Shown piece after piece: positions 10,524 through 21,664 of a stretch of DNA of 64,000 bases (position 1 is the stretch's first letter; every line of letters starts with the position of its first letter). A model generated the notes under the pieces. The model did not search any database and was not told the DNA's origin. It saw only the letters and a program-made list of their open reading frames with translations. Origin of the DNA: Pseudoneurospora amorphoporcata (lineage: Eukaryota > Ascomycota > Sordariomycetes > Sordariales > Sordariaceae); the NCBI GenBank assembly GCA_033297205.1, contig MU859086.1, forward strand, positions 62,001 through 126,000, given 5' to 3'. A program made the position numbers and the translations under genes.

Positions 10524-12170
10524 CTACCTAAGCTCAACACCAAGCTTCTCCACCAGCCCCTGCCTTACCCGCTCATGAAAGTCATTCGCCTCCTCGTTCG
10601 TCAGCGTCTTCTCCAGGCTCCTATAGTTGATTCTGTAGCACATGCTCATCCTGCCAGTCTTGGGATGGGTGAACTGGTCCTTCAGCTGGACATCTTCCAC
10701 CACATCACCAGCGACATCGCGCACCACCTCCATCAGGTCATTCTCATGGAAATCATGCACATTGGCCACGGCCGTGTTTCCACCCGCCGCTGACGTCGAC
10801 CGCAGCCAGAAAGACACGTCCTTCCAGCAAGCCGGATACTTGGAGAAGGGAACGAACCGCTTCAGCTTGTCAAGGTCATCTTGCACGCCAGTGAACTGGC
10901 TCAGGAAGCGCTCGTCCTTGGACCAAAACAGACGGATGTCGGGGATCTGGAACAACAGCATGGCGATGCGCTCGAGACCGATACCGAATGCCCAGCCGAG
11001 CTGCTGCGGCTGGTCCGCGTTGATGAACAGCTCCTGCTTGCTGACACCGCAGCCCAGTACCTCAAGCCAATCGCCCTGGTAGTACACCTCCATTTCCCAC
11101 GAAGGCGACGTGAAGGGGAAGTAGGCCTCAATCCAGCGGACGCGCAGCGGCTCATCGACGTAGTTGGGATCCAGACGAGCAGCGGCCTGCTTGGCGCGGG
11201 TGAAGATCTCGACGACCATGAGCTCGAGCGAGCGCTTGAGGTGAGCGGCAACGGCCTCGGCCTCCTCGGGGGTATGGTGCTCGCTCTGCAGCGGGTTGCG
11301 CTCGGGGTGGTGCGGCGGGTTGGGGTCCTCGACTTTCACGCCGTGCGTGGGCAGCTTGGCCAGGTCGGCGTAGATGGCGGCCACGACGTCGCCGTTGGGC
11401 ACCTTGGTGCGGTCCCACACTCGTGCGCCCTCCATCTGGTGGAAGACGGGGTAGTGGCTGCGGTCGACCTCGTCGCGGCGGTAGACATCGGCGCTGATCA
11501 GGTAGCCGTCCGAGGCGCTGGCGCGGAAGAGCTCGGCCTCGTGGGCTGAGGTATGTGTGCGCAGGAGCGTGGTCTCGTTGATGTAGTAGGTGTCAGAGCG
11601 GGCGCGGCCGACGTGGTCGGGCGGGAAACCGAGCGAGTCAAAGTTCTCCATGGTACTGACGACGGGGTCGAACTCATTGTAGCGCTTGTAGGTGGCTGTG
11701 GGGAACTTGGACTCGATGATCTGGCGGGTGATGGCAACGGGGTGGTCTTTCTGGAGATGAAGCTTGCGGCCCGTGAGGGTGAGGACGGTCTGGGGGACGT
11801 TGTACCATTCGTCGGTGGTGTAGGTCTTGCCATTGACCTCGATGGTGGCCGGTCGCGAGCTGTTGGAGGAGGCCGAAGGTGGGGGAGGGGAGCTAGCAGC
11901 ACCACCTTTTGTTTTGCGTTGTTTTTAGAGTCCGAGTTTGGTTAGAGCTTCTGGAAGCCAAGTAGACAAAGCATGCTGACCTGCAGAGGAGGAGTAAGAT
12001 GCTACTCGGAGACAATGGCTGGGAGCTCTGGTCAAGCTCAGTCTGCCTCCAGCTTGTGCGCCGAGTCGCAAAAGCGAAGCCGTGGCAGAGGCCGTCGCCA
12101 CATGGAAATGGGCCCCAATGCGAGGCACGGCCCGCATGACATTGGCCGCGAGAACTCGTGGTCCAGCCAT
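10524..12170 (-). CDS. msf1: mitochondrial phenylalanine--tRNA ligase
   Basis: Two exons, 12170-11981 and 11905-10524, give 523 residues. The 75-bp phase-1 intron (11980-11906) has donor GTCAGC, a CTAAC branch site and acceptor AAAAG. Exon 1 encodes an Arg/Ala-rich mitochondrial presequence beginning MAGPRVLAANVMRAVPRIG. The mature enzyme shows class II synthetase motif 2 (RSHYPVFHQMEGARVWD), a motif 3 region (GWAFGIGLERIAMLLFQIPD) and the C-terminal ferredoxin-fold anticodon-binding domain of monomeric mitochondrial PheRS (RFVPFSKYPACWKDVSFWL to the end). It charges mitochondrial tRNA-Phe in the matrix. The gene diverges from the dicarboxylate carrier gene 797 bp away. The donor is atypical, but frame, branch site and protein continuity support it. 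Confidence 0.93.
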
Positions 12171-12967
12171 TGTGCAATGTGTAAGACGAGTCGAGTCGCG
12201 ATCGCGATACTGGTCGGAAGTAAACAATGTGGTGGAGGGGAGGGACCTTGCCCCTGCTGGCCACTGCAGCCGACAGGCACAAAAACTGCCCGTGCCCAAT
12301 TTTCAAAATTCCCTCCCTCCACGGCTACACGATGCCCGGCCGCGGAGATCTGCCAAAAACTTACAGGGGCCAATGGGGCTTGGCATAAGGTGCCAAGCCT
12401 GACGTGTGGGGCGTTCTTACAAAACGTCCTGCATGATGACATCGTGCTGGCAATCGTTTCAAATTTTTACTTTCAGCAGTCTTTTCGGGGTCACTGCTCG
12501 GTATTCAAGGGGCCGAAGAGAAAAAAAACCATAACCACATGTCCACGGCGCTACGCCGATAACGGTCTAGACGATGGACCCCACTTAAGTATCGGAGTAG
12601 TATTTTGTACCGTTTCCCACTTCCTGTTTCTTTCACGTTCATGTTCAGTAAAATACCTGTCGTCATCTCGTCTCGACTTTTGGACTTTGGACCTTCAGCT
12701 GGGACCTGCTCTCGCTGATATTAGACGAACACATCATATCTCACATATGCAAGATTGAATGCTTCGACCCTGCATCCGCATCTGCATATTCAATTGGTAT
12801 CAATCGAACCTGGGATTGCTGCTTGACCTCTGTAACAAAGCCGAGCTCTTGGTATCCTCTCGTCTCTACAGACTTCCACACTTGCTCCATAAACAAGCCC
12901 CATCACGAACCACGGACTCCTGATCGGCAAGGACCCCTCGTAGACTGCCCTTCGTATATAAACAACA
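12171..12967. promoter_or_regulatory. divergent promoter region between two mitochondrial-protein genes
   Basis: These 797 bp lie between the start codons of msf1 (minus) and dic1 (plus) and hold both promoters and leaders. I see no obvious TATA pair or conserved operator by eye. Short open frames here are not gene-like. Confidence 0.5.
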
Positions 12968-14195
12968 ATGCAAGCAGTCACCACTGGCCTCGGAGGGCCT
13001 TCGCCTTCAGATTCCAAACACAGCAGCGCAGCGTCTGCCACGAAACCAGCAGTGCAAGCAATCATGGAGAAACAGACGACAACAGATAGGCCCGTAGTCG
13101 CGGCGACGACGACCACGACCAAGTCCAAGCAACAAACAATACACTATCCCTTCTGGTTCGGAGGAAGCGCCAGCAGCATGGCTGCCACCGTCACACATCC
13201 TCTCGATCTCGGTATGTTTTCTGCCCCCGTTGCCCGTGACTCTTTTCACGTTTCCCCAGAAGAAGATGGAATATGGCATACGTACCACCAGCACCAAGAA
13301 GAAGAACACCGTAACTAACCCCAATTGTCCCCTCCTCACAGTCAAAGTCCGCCTCCAAATGCGCACCGGCGACGCCCCCAAATCCATGTCTGGCACCGTC
13401 CTACATATCGTGCGCAACCACGGCATCACGGGTCTCTACAACGGCCTCTCGGCCTCCCTACTGCGCCAAATCACCTACAGCACCACCCGCTTCGGCATCT
13501 ACGAAGAGCTCAAATCCCGCTTCACCACGCGCGACCAACCCGCCTCCTTCCCGCTATTAATCGCCATGGCGACCGTCTCCGGCGTAGCCGGCGGGTTGGT
13601 AGGGAACGTGGCCGACGTGCTGAACGTGCGCATGCAGCACGACGCCGCCCTCCCGCCCGCGCAACGGCGCAACTACGCGCACGCCATCGACGGCCTGACA
13701 AGAATGACGCGCGAGGAAGGGTTCCGCAGCTGGTTCAGGGGTGTGGGGCCGAATAGTGCGCGCGCGGCGGCCATGACGGCTAGCCAGCTGGCTAGTTATG
13801 ATGTGTTTAAGCGGATTCTCATCAAGCACACGCCGCTGGGGGATGATTTGGCGACGCACTTTAGCGCGAGTTTCCTGGCAGGCGTGGCGGCGGCGACGGT
13901 GACGAGCCCGATTGATGTCATCAAGACGCGGGTGATGAGCGCGAGCGGGAAGAGCAGCATGGGGCATGTGCTGGGGGATTTGTATAAGCAGGAGGGACTG
14001 AGGTGGATGTTTAAGGGCTGGGTGCCGAGCTTTTTGAGGTTGGGGCCGTAAGTATTCCCTTTTCTTTCTTGTGATGTGGGTTTGAGAGATTAGTTGTGCT
14101 AACGAGTGATGCGAAACAGACAAACGATTTGCACCTTCATCTTCTTGGAGGGACATCGGAAGATGTACAAGAAGATCAAGGGCATTGAGGAATGA
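12968..14195 (+). CDS. dic1: mitochondrial dicarboxylate carrier (SLC25 family)
   Basis: Three exons, 12968-13211, 13342-14047 and 14120-14195, give 341 residues. Both introns (130 and 72 bp) have GTATGT/GTAAGT donors and CTAAC branch sites. Three mitochondrial-carrier repeats are visible, each with the Px[DE]xx[KR] type signature: HPLDLVKVRLQ across intron 1, NVADVLNVRMQ in repeat 2 and SPIDVIKTRVM in repeat 3. The NVRMQ variant in repeat 2 is typical of the dicarboxylate carrier subgroup, which exchanges malate or succinate for phosphate across the inner membrane. The Ser/Thr-rich N-terminal extension of about 60 residues is longer than in yeast DIC1. An oxaloacetate or other dicarboxylate-type carrier is less likely. 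Confidence 0.92.
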
Positions 14196-15366
14196 GTGAT
14201 TGACCATTCGTTCCTCTTCCTGACTTTCTTCCCTCTCTCTCTACTTTCCTTTCCCCTTTCTTCACATTCCCTCGCATGTCCAGTCTCGGGGGGTCTAGTC
14301 TGCCACGTAGACGGACTAGCAGCAGCATCAGCGGTTTTTCTCAGTGCATTTCATCAAAAGGTGGTTGGTTTTGGGTTGTGGGTAGGCACATAATGGACGG
14401 GTTTGCATAGAAGAAATCTGCATTTGATAAGACCGGGTGGTTTCTTTTTTCTGTTAAGAGGCTAGATGGCGACACCTCATGTTTTTCCTATTCAAGTTTT
14501 CTCCTCTGTTCTTGCTAGATATCCCCTCATCCGTCAGCAACGCAGAGGCGGTGGGACTGTCATTTCTACAATGGCGTTGTGGCTTTATATGTAGTTATAC
14601 CTTGGGAAGTTTGGTATTTTCCATAGAGCCGTGTTCAAAATAAATAGACAAAAGCAGCAAGTGCTTATGAGACTTCAGTATCCGGCGGAGGTTGCATCTT
14701 AGATATCCACGGACTTTTGCACTTTCAAAAGTTTATAATTGTTTTTGGGTATTTTTGCCCCCTATTTGAAGTCACCAGACCCATGGCGACTAGATTCACC
14801 TTTTGCCTATACCTCGCGATCGTTCGATAGATCACGCGTAGGACGCCTTAAGAAGAAAGTCGTCCGCTTTCCTTTGCCTAGTGTATGTAGTGTCTGGACG
14901 AGGGATGCTCAAATAAGGTACGCTCTGGGTCCTCTCGCCCTGACTCGAATCCCTTCAGAATGCGTCTTCCCCCTCTTCCCTATTTCCCACGCTCCATTTC
15001 TCGATTTTCCCTATCCTTGTTTCCCCCAAGTTTGGCCTTTACGTGGCGGCTCGCGGCAAGAAATGGGCCCCAGCCCCGCAATATGGTCAAATTACAGCCT
15101 CCGCATTAAGAAACAGAGGCGCCGTGGTCGTCTAGTAGATGCTGAGCTGATAATAATGCCGGTGGTATGTGTAAAGAGATGCATGAATCGGCATCTTGAC
15201 TGAATAGTGAAAGTGCCGTGTTGTGGATCGAAGTTCGCAGCTAAGAAATCGCGCCGCATAGATATCGCAGATACCCAAAACCTCCCGTACAAGGCATGCG
15301 TAATGACCTCGCAAGCCGTGGGAGGAGTAATCGACGTCATGATCGCAGATTGCAAGCATATGATGC
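14196..15366. other. convergent intergenic region
   Basis: This 1.2 kb lies between the 3' ends of dic1 and rpb3. A pyrimidine-rich stretch follows the dic1 stop (14210-14270), and AAAATAAATAG near 14637 may serve as a polyadenylation element. A 154-codon open frame at 14739-15203 has no bias or motif. No gene is seen. Confidence 0.55.
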
Positions 15367-16523
15367 TCAAGACCAAGAATTTCCGCCGCCTCCATAAGGA
15401 GTCGTTCCGTAGGGCGTGGCACCGCCCTGACCTCCCCAAGAGCTCTGGTTTCCTCCGTTTCCATATGGCGTAAACGATCCTTGGTCGTTCCAGTTGTCGC
15501 CACCCTCGTTATAGCCTGGGCTGCGCGGTCCGTTGTATCCGTTCTCACCACCGTCGCTTTCGGTAAGTTCGTGAATCAGTCCAGCCAGCTTCTGCTGAAT
15601 GACCTTGATGCCTTCGGTGACAATAGCGTCGGGAGGGATGGGGCCGGCGGTCTCGACATTGAAGTAAAAGCGTTGTGGCACGGCATCGTAGTCGAAAGGC
15701 TCGCCCTCCTGGGGAGGTTCTTCCCAGTCGGCGTACTCCGAAGGAGGCCTGGTGAGAACATGGTGAGCAACCAGCCACATCGAAGGGGGTCGGATGAGGC
15801 GAAATGTAATATACTTACCACTCCTTCTTGGGATCCTGCTCGTACCACAAGTCGAGGTGGTGCAGCTTGTTGTGAGGATCGTACTCGAAGCCGATGGCGG
15901 CACTTGGAGCCCACTTGGAATGCTCCTTTGCGATACCCTTCTTGGCTATGCACTGGAGCTTGATCTCCTGGCCGTGACGGAGCTTGAGGATAAGGGGACC
16001 CTGCCCTTCGGGATCGTTGATAATAGGCGCGCCGAGAACTTGGTTGACGCGATCACCAACAGGAACGAGATCGCGAGCACAGACTTGCATGATGTCGTCG
16101 CCAGTGCACTTGGCGTGAAGGTTGAGGGTCACACTACAATGTTCGCAGTACTCGTCACAGTCGCAGTCTCGAGAATAGAGAAGGTGCTCGATTCCCTCGG
16201 CGTTGAGTGGAATAAGGCCCAGGCGGTGGGCAATGAACTCGTCAGCCAGGACGGAGCTGTTGGCCTCGATCTCGACTAGATCGATGGCAATCGTGGGAAT
16301 TTCGGCAAGCATGACGCGACGAAGGGAGTTGGCGAAGCAAAGCTCGGTGTTAGAGAGCTCGAACTTGACTCGAGTGCTGTCCGCCTAGAACGATGGTTTA
16401 GAACGATGAACGAGCAGCTGAGCGCAATTGCTGCGAGCAAAAGCACACAGGACATACTTGTGAGATCTTGACGACCGGTCCCAAGGACTCGGCGTCGTCC
16501 ATCACCATCGGATCGTAATCCAT
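15367..16523 (-). CDS. rpb3: RNA polymerase II subunit RPB3 (45 kDa)
   Basis: Three exons, 16523-16458, 16384-15819 and 15748-15367, give 337 residues. The introns are 73 bp (16457-16385) and 70 bp (15818-15749), both with standard GTATGT/GTAAGT donors. The N-terminus carries the alpha-like dimerisation motif ELSNTELCFANSLRRVMLAE (residues 31-50). The zinc-binding Cys cluster is C96, C98, C102 and C105 (RDCDCDEYCEHC). LADEFIAHRLGLIPL is diagnostic for RPB3. RPB3 pairs with RPB11 to nucleate Pol II assembly. The C-terminus is a Gly/Asn/Ser/Tyr-rich tail of about 60 residues (PYGTTPYGGGGNSWS at the end), which is expected to be disordered and is common in filamentous fungi. The gene diverges from mge1. 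Confidence 0.95.
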
Positions 16524-17263
16524 CGTTGCGTGTTGACCGTCGGTCGGTCGGTCAGTCGTCTTCGCTACGGTCGCACTTCTTGATCGTACGTTTGGTGTTG
16601 TTTGAATATATTAAAAGCGGGGCGAAGCGGTTCGGGATATTGTAGTTCAAGAGAGGTTGTTGAGCTGAGGTTGAGGTGACCTTTGTTAAGGGCCAGGTGA
16701 TGCGAAATGCAAGTTGCGGACAAGAATCAGTTTCGGCGCGTTTTTGACGGATCGAGGTTCGAAGCGCCACCAAGATTCCGTTCAGTCGCCAATTCACCAC
16801 GCCTGGGCCTGGCTGGGTGAGCTCAAGGACAGCGGGCAGGCAAACCTGGAACTGACAAGGATTACACGTTATCTTCACATGACCTGGCGTTGATCCACTC
16901 CACGGCGTATCTTTAACAGAGTGAGAAAGGTCCATCTCCCCGCACAAAAAAGCCCCGCCACCCCAAGGGGCAGTGGCATCGCATTGCCCGGCAGGCAATT
17001 CTCGACTTGGGTGGCGGTCCGTTGATGACCCGCTTCGGTTCGCTCCCGCCCAGCCGGCCGGGAGGACTGGATGATGCAGCACTCATCCCACTGTGGGAAA
17101 CTGCGAGGCCCCTGTTGGCCGCCCGTCCATGCCGTCCCCGTCCCGTGCTAGTGCAGCTGTCTCAAAATTTCTTGAAAGTGCCTCCCGTCTCCAACACGCG
17201 ACCCTTTCCTGGCCCAGACATCGCCGGATATCACCATCCGTCACATCCAGATACCCAGCCAAA
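16524..17263. promoter_or_regulatory. divergent promoter region, rpb3 / mge1
   Basis: These 740 bp separate the start codons of rpb3 and mge1. A CGGTCGGTCGGTC repeat lies just upstream of rpb3 (16538-16555). The mge1 side is GC-rich. Open frames continuing upstream of the mge1 start are not supported by homology. Confidence 0.5.
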
Positions 17264-18060
17264 ATGCTACGAACAGCCCTCACCCGCTCCTCCAGAGCCC
17301 TTTGCTCCGGCACCCGCGTTGCCGCCCAGCGCCCTATTGCTTCCCAGATGTTCCAGATGCAGGCTGCCCGGACAGCTGCTCCCCAGCTGCGCTCCGCCGC
17401 CCGGTGGTACAGCGCCGAGGCTGAGGGTGAGAAGAAGGCCGAAGAGGGCGCCGAGAAGAAGGAGGGCGAGGCCGACGATGTCGTTGCTGCCCTCAAGCAG
17501 CAGCTCGATGCCAAGGACGCTGAGGCCCGCGAGTGGAAGGTTGGTCTTGAAGCTACAAAAACATCGATATACATCCATGGTGGACAAGTCACTTACACGG
17601 GATTTCTTCTCCACAGGACAAGTGCCTTCGCACCGTCGCCGACTTCCGCAACCTCCAGGAGCGCACCGCCCGCGACGTCAAGCAGGCCAAGGACTTCGCC
17701 ATCCAAAAGTTCGCCAAGGACCTCGTTGAGAGCGTCGACAACTTCGACCGCGCCTTGAGCGTCGTTCCCCAGGAGAAGCTCAAGTCGGAGGAGCAGTCCG
17801 AGCACCTCAAGGACCTCGTCAACCTCTACGAGGGTCTCAAGATGACCGAGACCATCCTCCTCCAGACCCTCAAGAAGCACGGCCTCGAGCGCATCGACCC
17901 CGATGGTGAGGTCTTCAACCCCAACGAGCACGAGGCCACCTTCATGGCCCCCATGCCCGACAAGGAGCACAACACCGTCTTCCACATTCAGCAGAAGGGC
18001 TTCAAGCTCAACGGCCGCGTCCTCCGCCCCGCTCAGGTCGGTGTCGTCAAGAACAAATAA
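17264..18060 (+). CDS. mge1: mitochondrial GrpE nucleotide-exchange factor
   Basis: Two exons, 17264-17539 and 17617-18060, give 239 residues. The 77-bp phase-0 intron has the weak donor GTTGGT and acceptor CCACAG. Residues 1-45 form a presequence (MLRTALTRSSRALCSGTRVA; Arg/Ala/Ser rich, ending near RWYSAEAE). This is followed by a Glu/Lys-rich linker and the long GrpE coiled coil (VVAALKQQLDAKDAEAREWK). The family core is complete: TVADFRNLQERTARDVKQAK, FAKDLVESVDNFDRALS, and the beta domain with VFNPNEHEATFMAP and GRVLRPAQVGVVKN. It releases ADP from the matrix Hsp70 during protein import and folding. The frame stays open 57 codons upstream, but the presequence marks 17264 as the start. Confidence 0.95.
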
Positions 18061-19055
18061 ATGTTTCTATCCGTTTCTTCCGATAAACGCGGAAAAAGGC
18101 TGGGCAGAGATTCTGGGCATGGGCTTGGCAGGACAGGGCAGGATACCCTGCGGTGTCAAGACATGTCACGACATGGCAACAAGCCATGAAGAAAAAGTGT
18201 TCAAGAGGCTCAACATACAGCCAGGGAAACCTAAAAGGAAATAAAGAAAGAGAAAAGGGGTTCGACTGTAACAAGCCCCGTGTACAACATCCAACAAAGA
18301 CGAATTGTATGCAACATGTATGCCCCCGCGCAGGAACAAAAACGGCGTTCAAAGGTCTATTTTTACAATCTCATGTATTATATAATGCCTCCTCTCTGGT
18401 TTTTCTTTGGGGTTTTGAGAAAGCGTATACCACAACAACTGAAAGCGTTGCTTGTGAAGGGGAATGGGCAAGCGGGCAAGCGGGCAAAAAGGATATAAAC
18501 CGATTTTTGGGCGTATTTGAGAGACAATCTTACCGAACTACCTGTTTACCAACCACATCACTAGCATCTGTCAACCATATATGCTGCTGGGCATGAAGAA
18601 GATCCTCGTGATAATCAGGCTCGAGAACTTGCATATGTCTCTACTCTCTACTGACCACTGAGCCAAACCACACACAGTCGCAAAACAAGACGAGACACGT
18701 GGTAGAGGCCTCTTGGGAAGGCTCTTCCCCATTTCTGTCCAAAGTTCGTGAGCATTTACGTAAACCCAAGAGAATTTACGTAAAATACGAAAAAAACAGA
18801 ATTTTCGACTTCCATCTCGGCAGCCAAAGAAACAAGAAATCACGGACAGTTAATTCACAAGCACTGCATGCAATGGGAAACACGACGTAGCACAGCACCT
18901 CAAGCACATCAGTCAAAGTCAGGGGTCTTACACATGACTCGCTGACAGACCTTTTAGGTCATAGGTGCTAGCATATGTAATAGAAAAGAGTTGCAAAAAA
19001 AAAAAAAAAGAAAGAAAAAACATAGTATTTGGTACGATCAGTACCAAATCATCTC
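18061..19055. other. 3' region of mge1 and tRNA trailer
   Basis: No protein gene is seen. AT-rich stretches near 18770-18800 contain a repeated TTTACGTAAA-like palindromic motif (TTTACGTAAACC at 18755-18766 and TTTACGTAAAAT at 18775-18786). The right end is the tRNA trailer with A runs on this strand (18995-19009 and 19015-19020). Confidence 0.5.
19015..19020 (-). terminator. RNA polymerase III terminator (T6) for tRNA-Arg
   Basis: On the minus strand, six T occur 36 bases past the tRNA 3' end, followed closely by a run of 15 T (19009-18995). The first four-T-or-longer run after the tRNA is here, so the primary transcript should carry a trailer of about 36 nt that includes a hairpin. Confidence 0.6.
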
Positions 19056-19127
19056 CGATCCACCCAGGGGTCGAACCTGGAACCTCCTGATTCGTAGTCA
19101 GACGCTCTGCCATTGAGCCAGCGGACC
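19056..19127 (-). tRNA. tRNA-Arg(ACG)
   Basis: The gene is 72 nt including the discriminator G, with no intron. Acceptor stem GGTCCGC pairs with GTGGATC (two G-U pairs). The D arm is GCTC/GAGC and the anticodon stem is TCTGA/TCAGG with loop CTACGAA, giving anticodon ACG (wobble A, read as inosine). The T arm is CCAGG/CCTGG with loop TTCGACC. The internal B box GGTTCGACCCC is intact. It decodes CGU/CGC/CGA. The gene lies between the convergent mge1 and glucoamylase genes. Confidence 0.95.
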
Positions 19128-19617
19128 GTTTGAAGCTTTGTTGTTGAAGGTTTGAAACAGAACTTGTGGTTATAGAGCGCTGCTTGCCTGCCTTCACTTC
19201 ATTTTGAGATCGGAGTGCAATTGACATTTTTGATATTTATACAATTTTTTCTATGTATGCTATGTTGAAATTTTGGTACAGAGAAGATGAAAAACAAAAA
19301 ACTGTGTGTTCCTGTGGAGTTTGGGGAGGGAGGGACAGAATAGGAAAAAGGAAAGGAATGCGAGTAGCCGTGGCGTGCAACTGAAGAAATCGCACAAAGT
19401 TGATGCCCATGCGATAAAGAATGAAGTCCTGTTTTCCCTTCTTTTCTTTCCTCCTTGCTTATCCAACACTTGTTTTCCCTCTACTTCCCTAGTCCCATAT
19501 TTTCCCCTGGACCATATCCCGGGGCCGTCAATCTAACCCTAGTCATCACTCATTCTCATTCCCCTTCCCATTTTCCATCCTTTTATACACTCATGACCTC
19601 AGGCCGGGGTAACCAGT
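19128..19617. other. tRNA 5' flank and glucoamylase 3' region
   Basis: These 490 bp carry the 5' flank of the tRNA gene and the presumed glucoamylase 3' UTR. The stretch is pyrimidine-rich at 19430-19580 on this strand. No gene is seen. Confidence 0.5.
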
Positions 19618-21563
19618 TTACCTCCAAGTATCATTGATAGTCGCCGTAGCCGCGCAGTTGCTCGCAACAGCATAGCTGCGGTCAGGATCGCTCTCCCACT
19701 TGACGGATCCATCCGCGTTGACAACGACATACTTGTACGTGAACGAGCTACCCTGGGGCAGGGCAATGGTGGTGTACCAAGTCGGGTTGCTGCTAGTGTA
19801 CTTGCTCGCGGACAATGCAACACCGTTAGCGGGCGCCCAGTTGCCGAGGGCGGCGATGCTGCCGACAAGCTTGACGGTCTGGCCGTAGCTGGTGGTGACC
19901 TTCTCGTTGAAGGTGACGAGAACCTCGTGGTCGGAGGCGCAGCCGGTTGGGGTAGGAGGGGTGACGGTGGTGCTGGCGGGCGTGAGGTTGGCGGGGAAGG
20001 AGGTGGCGGTCGCGGTGGCGTAGGAGCCGGCGACGATGGAGGCGGCGCAGGAGCCGGGGAGAGAGTTGGCGGACGCGGCGCCCCACGAGGGAGGGACAAC
20101 GCCGGCGCGGCGGGCGGCGGCGGAAAGGAAGGCGGCGTACGACCAGGTCAGGTGGGTGGCGCCGATGGCGGCGCCGGAGTTCTTCTCGAACTGCTCGGTG
20201 AGCGAGCCGTCAGAGGGAGTGTACTGGGCGACGACGTCGATGAAGCCGTCGGCGTAGATGGTGACGGCGTTGATGATGGAGGTGTAGGTGGAGGAGGAGC
20301 TGGAGTAGGTGCCGGTGTTGACGGAGGAGACGAGGTCCTTGAAGAAGGCAAGGGAGGTGGAGGTGACGGTGATGGAACCCTGCTTCTTCCAGACGTAAAG
20401 GGCGTCGTAGAGCTGCTCGGCCGCGGCGAGGGTGGCGAGGTACCAGGGGTTGCCGTTGTAGTAGACATCCTCGGAGTAGCGACCGACAGCGGCGGCCTTA
20501 CCGGCGGTGCGACCGGAGTTGACACCCCAGAAGCGCATAGAGTCAACGACAGCCTTGTGGTTGGCAAGAGCCTTGTCGGAGCAGGGCTGGAAGGTGTTGA
20601 CATCGCAACCGGCAGCGGGGTCGAAGCTGTGAATGGAGGTCAAGATGGAGTTGACGTCCTTGCCGCTGCGGTAGTTGACGAGGTTGGAGGTGACATAGCC
20701 GTTGTTGTTCCAGAAGCTCTGCTGGAAGCACAAGATCTGGGGAGCAATAGCATCGCAGGCGCTGCAAGAGCTGCCGACGGACGTGGCAAAGGCAGAACCC
20801 TCAACGAGAGCACGGTGGGCAGCGGCAATGGTGAAGAAAGAAGAGCTGTTAACCTCCTCCCAGAGATCGAAGCCGGTCTGGTTCCAGTACTGGGCAGTGT
20901 AGGCAAGGTCGTTCTTCACGATGGGCCAGATGCTGTTCTTGGCGGTATCGGCATAACCGTTGCTGACGAGCCATCTACCGTAGCCGATGAGGGCGGTGGC
21001 ACGAAGGGGAGGACCATCTCTCTGAGGGCGGCCCCAGTCACCGGTGAACTGCTTGAGGTCGACCATGAATTTGGGCTCACCAAGACCGGCACCGTTGGAG
21101 AGGGAACCGGACGGGTTGCTGACGCCCTGGAGCTTGGCCTGAGCAGCAGCATAAGCATGGATGGTGTTCTGGAGAGTGGTGTTGTACTCGTTGGTGAACC
21201 TGTCGACGACAAGCTTGGAAACAAGGGCGGCATCACGAGTCCAGGTATACCAGTCTATATCGACACTGTGAGCCATGCTGGCATGGGAGATGAGACACAC
21301 TGGGGCAATTTCCACTTACAGTCAGGGCTCGACTTGGAAGGGGAGGCAACCACAACACCAGAGGCAGCACCGGAGGCTCTGCATCCAGAAGAACCGATGT
21401 TGCACAGAAGGTTGTTCAGCGCAATGGGAGTCTCGGTGTTGATGAACGAGTCGGCAGACCGCTTGATGACCTCGCTGTCCCTCTTCTCGCGAAGCGGATC
21501 AGGCAGACCGAGCACGGCCTGGAAGGCGGCGCCCACGACGAGGAGCGAAGAGACGAGATGCAT
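19618..21563 (-). CDS. gla-1: secreted glucoamylase (glucan 1,4-alpha-glucosidase, GH15 + CBM20)
   Basis: Two exons, 21563-21320 and 21254-19618, give 626 residues, the length I recall for N. crassa GLA-1. The intron (21319-21255, 65 bp) splits the codon for Tyr of SPDYWYTWTRDAA. The N-terminus is a signal peptide (MHLVSSLLVVGAAFQAVLG) followed by a short propeptide ending in Lys-Arg at residues 34-35, a KEX2-type site. The GH15 domain has the acid-catalyst region GFDLWEEVNSSSFFTIA and the base region SLTEQFEKNSG followed by HLTWSYAAFL. A Thr/Pro linker leads to a CBM20 starch-binding domain (518-626) with LGNWAPANG and KWESDPDRSY. It releases glucose from starch ends outside the cell. The frame is open to an ATG at 21674, but that lies upstream of the TATA-like box, so 21563 is the start. 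Confidence 0.97.
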
Positions 21564-21657
21564 GGCGAGGTAGGTCAGAGGGCTCGTGGTGTAGCCTGTT
21601 GCGTTGGAGACCAGGCTGGTGCTGAAATCATGGTTGCTGAGGAGGACTTGCTTGAGG

Positions 21658-21664
21658 TTATATA
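21658..21664 (-). promoter_or_regulatory. TATA box candidate of the glucoamylase gene
   Basis: The minus strand reads TATATAA about 95 bases upstream of the glucoamylase ATG at 21563. Transcription starting about 30 bases downstream would begin after the in-frame ATG at 21674 and before 21563, which supports the chosen start. Confidence 0.55.

Noticed and set aside
10881..11549. 222-codon plus-strand frame opposite the mitochondrial Phe-tRNA ligase
   Set aside because: It is a shadow of the synthetase coding sequence caused by codon bias; the minus strand carries the family motifs.
19927..21573. 548-codon plus-strand open frame antisense to glucoamylase
   Set aside because: Its Gly/Val/Ala/Asp-rich translation is the mirror of the strong C-ending codon bias of the glucoamylase gene, it also spans that gene's intron, and it has no motif of its own.
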